A DNA stretch of 6,017 nt from Chloroflexota bacterium (lineage in GTDB: Bacteria > Chloroflexota > Anaerolineae > Anaerolineales > Villigracilaceae), in contig JACPVB010000207.1 in the NCBI GenBank assembly GCA_016191985.1, positions 1-6,017 on the forward strand, read 5' to 3'. The notes beneath the pieces are model-generated. The model was not told the origin of the DNA and ran no database searches. It was given only the letters and a program-made list of their open reading frames with translations. Positions 5,229 to 6,017 of the stretch are shown one piece after another (position 1 is the first letter of the stretch; every line of letters begins with the position of its first letter). The position numbers and the translations under genes were made by a program.

Positions 5229-6017
5229 TTACCCTTTCCCAACTTCCACTTCCACGGCAAGCTCGACGATTCGATCCAGGCGAAAGGTCCGCTCGGCTTC
5301 GCGGGTGTGACAATAGGCTTGCAGGTAGATGTAATCGGCGAGGCCGATCACTCCCTTTGGGGAAACCCAGCGTTCGGAGCTTTCGCCGTCCTTGTCCATG
5401 TATTTGATGAAGAGCCGCTTGCCGCTGTTGATGGCTTCGCTGAGTTCAGTGGGCAGGTACACGCCTTCATCGGGCCAGGCGGGAGAGTTGTAGATGCCGA
5501 TGAAATCGTCCAGCGGACGGTTCATGGGTTTGAGCGAGTCCATCATGGCGAAGAAGAGATTCTTGGCAGTAATCGCATCCGCCAGCGCGCGCGAGCCGTC
5601 CATATTGGCTGAGACGTGAAAATCTTCGGCGAGGTGGTTCAAACTATAGGATGGCAGTTCATAGAATTCACGCGCGATCAAAAGTGTATCTATCAAATTT
5701 GGGATTTCGACCGTGCGCCCAAGTTTGCGATATTCGTTGTCGAGGAATTGAATATCGAATTTGGCATTGTGACAGACGACCACCGCATCTTTTAACAACG
5801 CTTCGAGCTGGTCGGCCACTTCTGCAAACTTCGGCGCAGCGGACAGTTTCGATTCGTCCAGGCCATTGACGTGAAGCGCTGAAGGCGAAAGCTCCCGCTC
5901 GGGGTTGACGAGCAGGTCAAGGGTCGTTTTGATGCGTTTGCCCTCGGTGAGGACAATGGCGATCTGGCAGATTCGATCCCCAAACCAGGGGGAAAGGCCG
6001 GTGGTTTCGATATCCAG
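5229..6017 (-). CDS. DnaQ-like DEDD 3'-5' exonuclease fused to WYL domain (partial)
   Basis: The gene runs off the right edge of the window; 262 residues are visible and the start is missing. Counting from the first visible residue, Exo I is LDIETTGL (D2, E4), Exo II is HNAKFDIQF (D88 key), and D110 lies in IPNLIDTLLIA. Exo III is S142-RALA-D147, where the family normally has His at the first place. A linker leads to a C-terminal WYL-like domain (about 195-260) with KRLFIKYMDKDG, WVSPKGVI, YIYLQAYCHTREAERTFRLD. Proofreading-type exonucleases remove 3' nucleotides with two metal ions, while WYL domains commonly sense nucleic-acid ligands in DNA-damage or defence regulators. Codon use is even and GC-moderate, and no attC follows the stop, so it is probably resident chromosome rather than a cassette. 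Confidence 0.88.
   Translation of the reverse strand: MDIETTGLSPWFGDRICQIAIVLTEGKRIKTTLDLLVNPERELSPSALHVNGLDESKLSAAPKFAEVADQLEALLKDAVVVCHNAKFDIQFLDNEYRKLGRTVEIPNLIDTLLIAREFYELPSYSLNHLAEDFHVSANMDGSRALADAITAKNLFFAMMDSLKPMNRPLDDFIGIYNSPAWPDEGVYLPTELSEAINSGKRLFIKYMDKDGESSERWVSPKGVIGLADYIYLQAYCHTREAERTFRLDRIVELAVEVEVGKG

Noticed and set aside
5166..5612. 148-residue plus-strand open frame
   Set aside because: It is antisense to the exonuclease-WYL gene, whose motifs are unmistakable, and its own product resembles no known family.

Overview
The window reads as part of a mobile integron-style gene-cassette array, most likely in a Chloroflexota (Anaerolineae-like) genome. The taxonomic guess is an inference. 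It rests on a DnaQ-type exonuclease fused to a WYL domain, a membrane-anchored protein with a Thr/Pro/Ala/Glu-rich linker, and a dispersed repeat of the 'CCTGAGCGAGGTCGAAGG' type common in such genomes. No rRNA, tRNA, CRISPR array or transposase gene is visible.

All six complete genes and the one partial gene lie on the minus strand, so the window is best read from right to left. At the right edge (5229 to the window end) is a partial DEDD exonuclease-WYL gene, probably non-cassette flank. Next comes a 138-bp gap with a GTTAGGC core box and attI-like features (about 5125-5195), but no integrase gene is present. Five minus-strand cassette genes or gene groups follow, separated by attC-like sites: (1) an HEPN-like protein with an R-x4-H motif, 4560-5090; (2) a signal-anchored extracytoplasmic protein, 3609-4400; (3) a multi-pass membrane protein, 2604-3269; (4) a three-helix membrane protein (1759-2247) plus a GC-rich Imm-5-like putative immunity protein (1204-1719), with no attC between them; (5) a GNAT acetyltransferase, 195-1010.

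The sites between the cassettes are of two kinds. Those at 4437-4565, 3303-3587 and 2281-2591, plus a half-site at 133-190, belong to one sequence family, as expected for a resident chromosomal array. The site at 1043-1175 is unrelated and GC-rich, and directly follows the GC-rich immunity-like gene, suggesting that this cassette came from another host. Two family members (2281-2591 and 3303-3587) carry a shared insertion of about 150-170 nt between the L'' and R'' boxes. It is bounded by short direct repeats, and the 129-bp site at 4437-4565 looks like the empty version. This small element within attC sites is the most unusual feature here.

The cargo is typical of cassette arrays: unrelated small genes with no shared pathway, each with its own ribosome binding site. 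The HEPN-like protein, immunity-like protein and GNAT point towards stress, conflict or modification functions, but nothing in the sequence shows that they act together.
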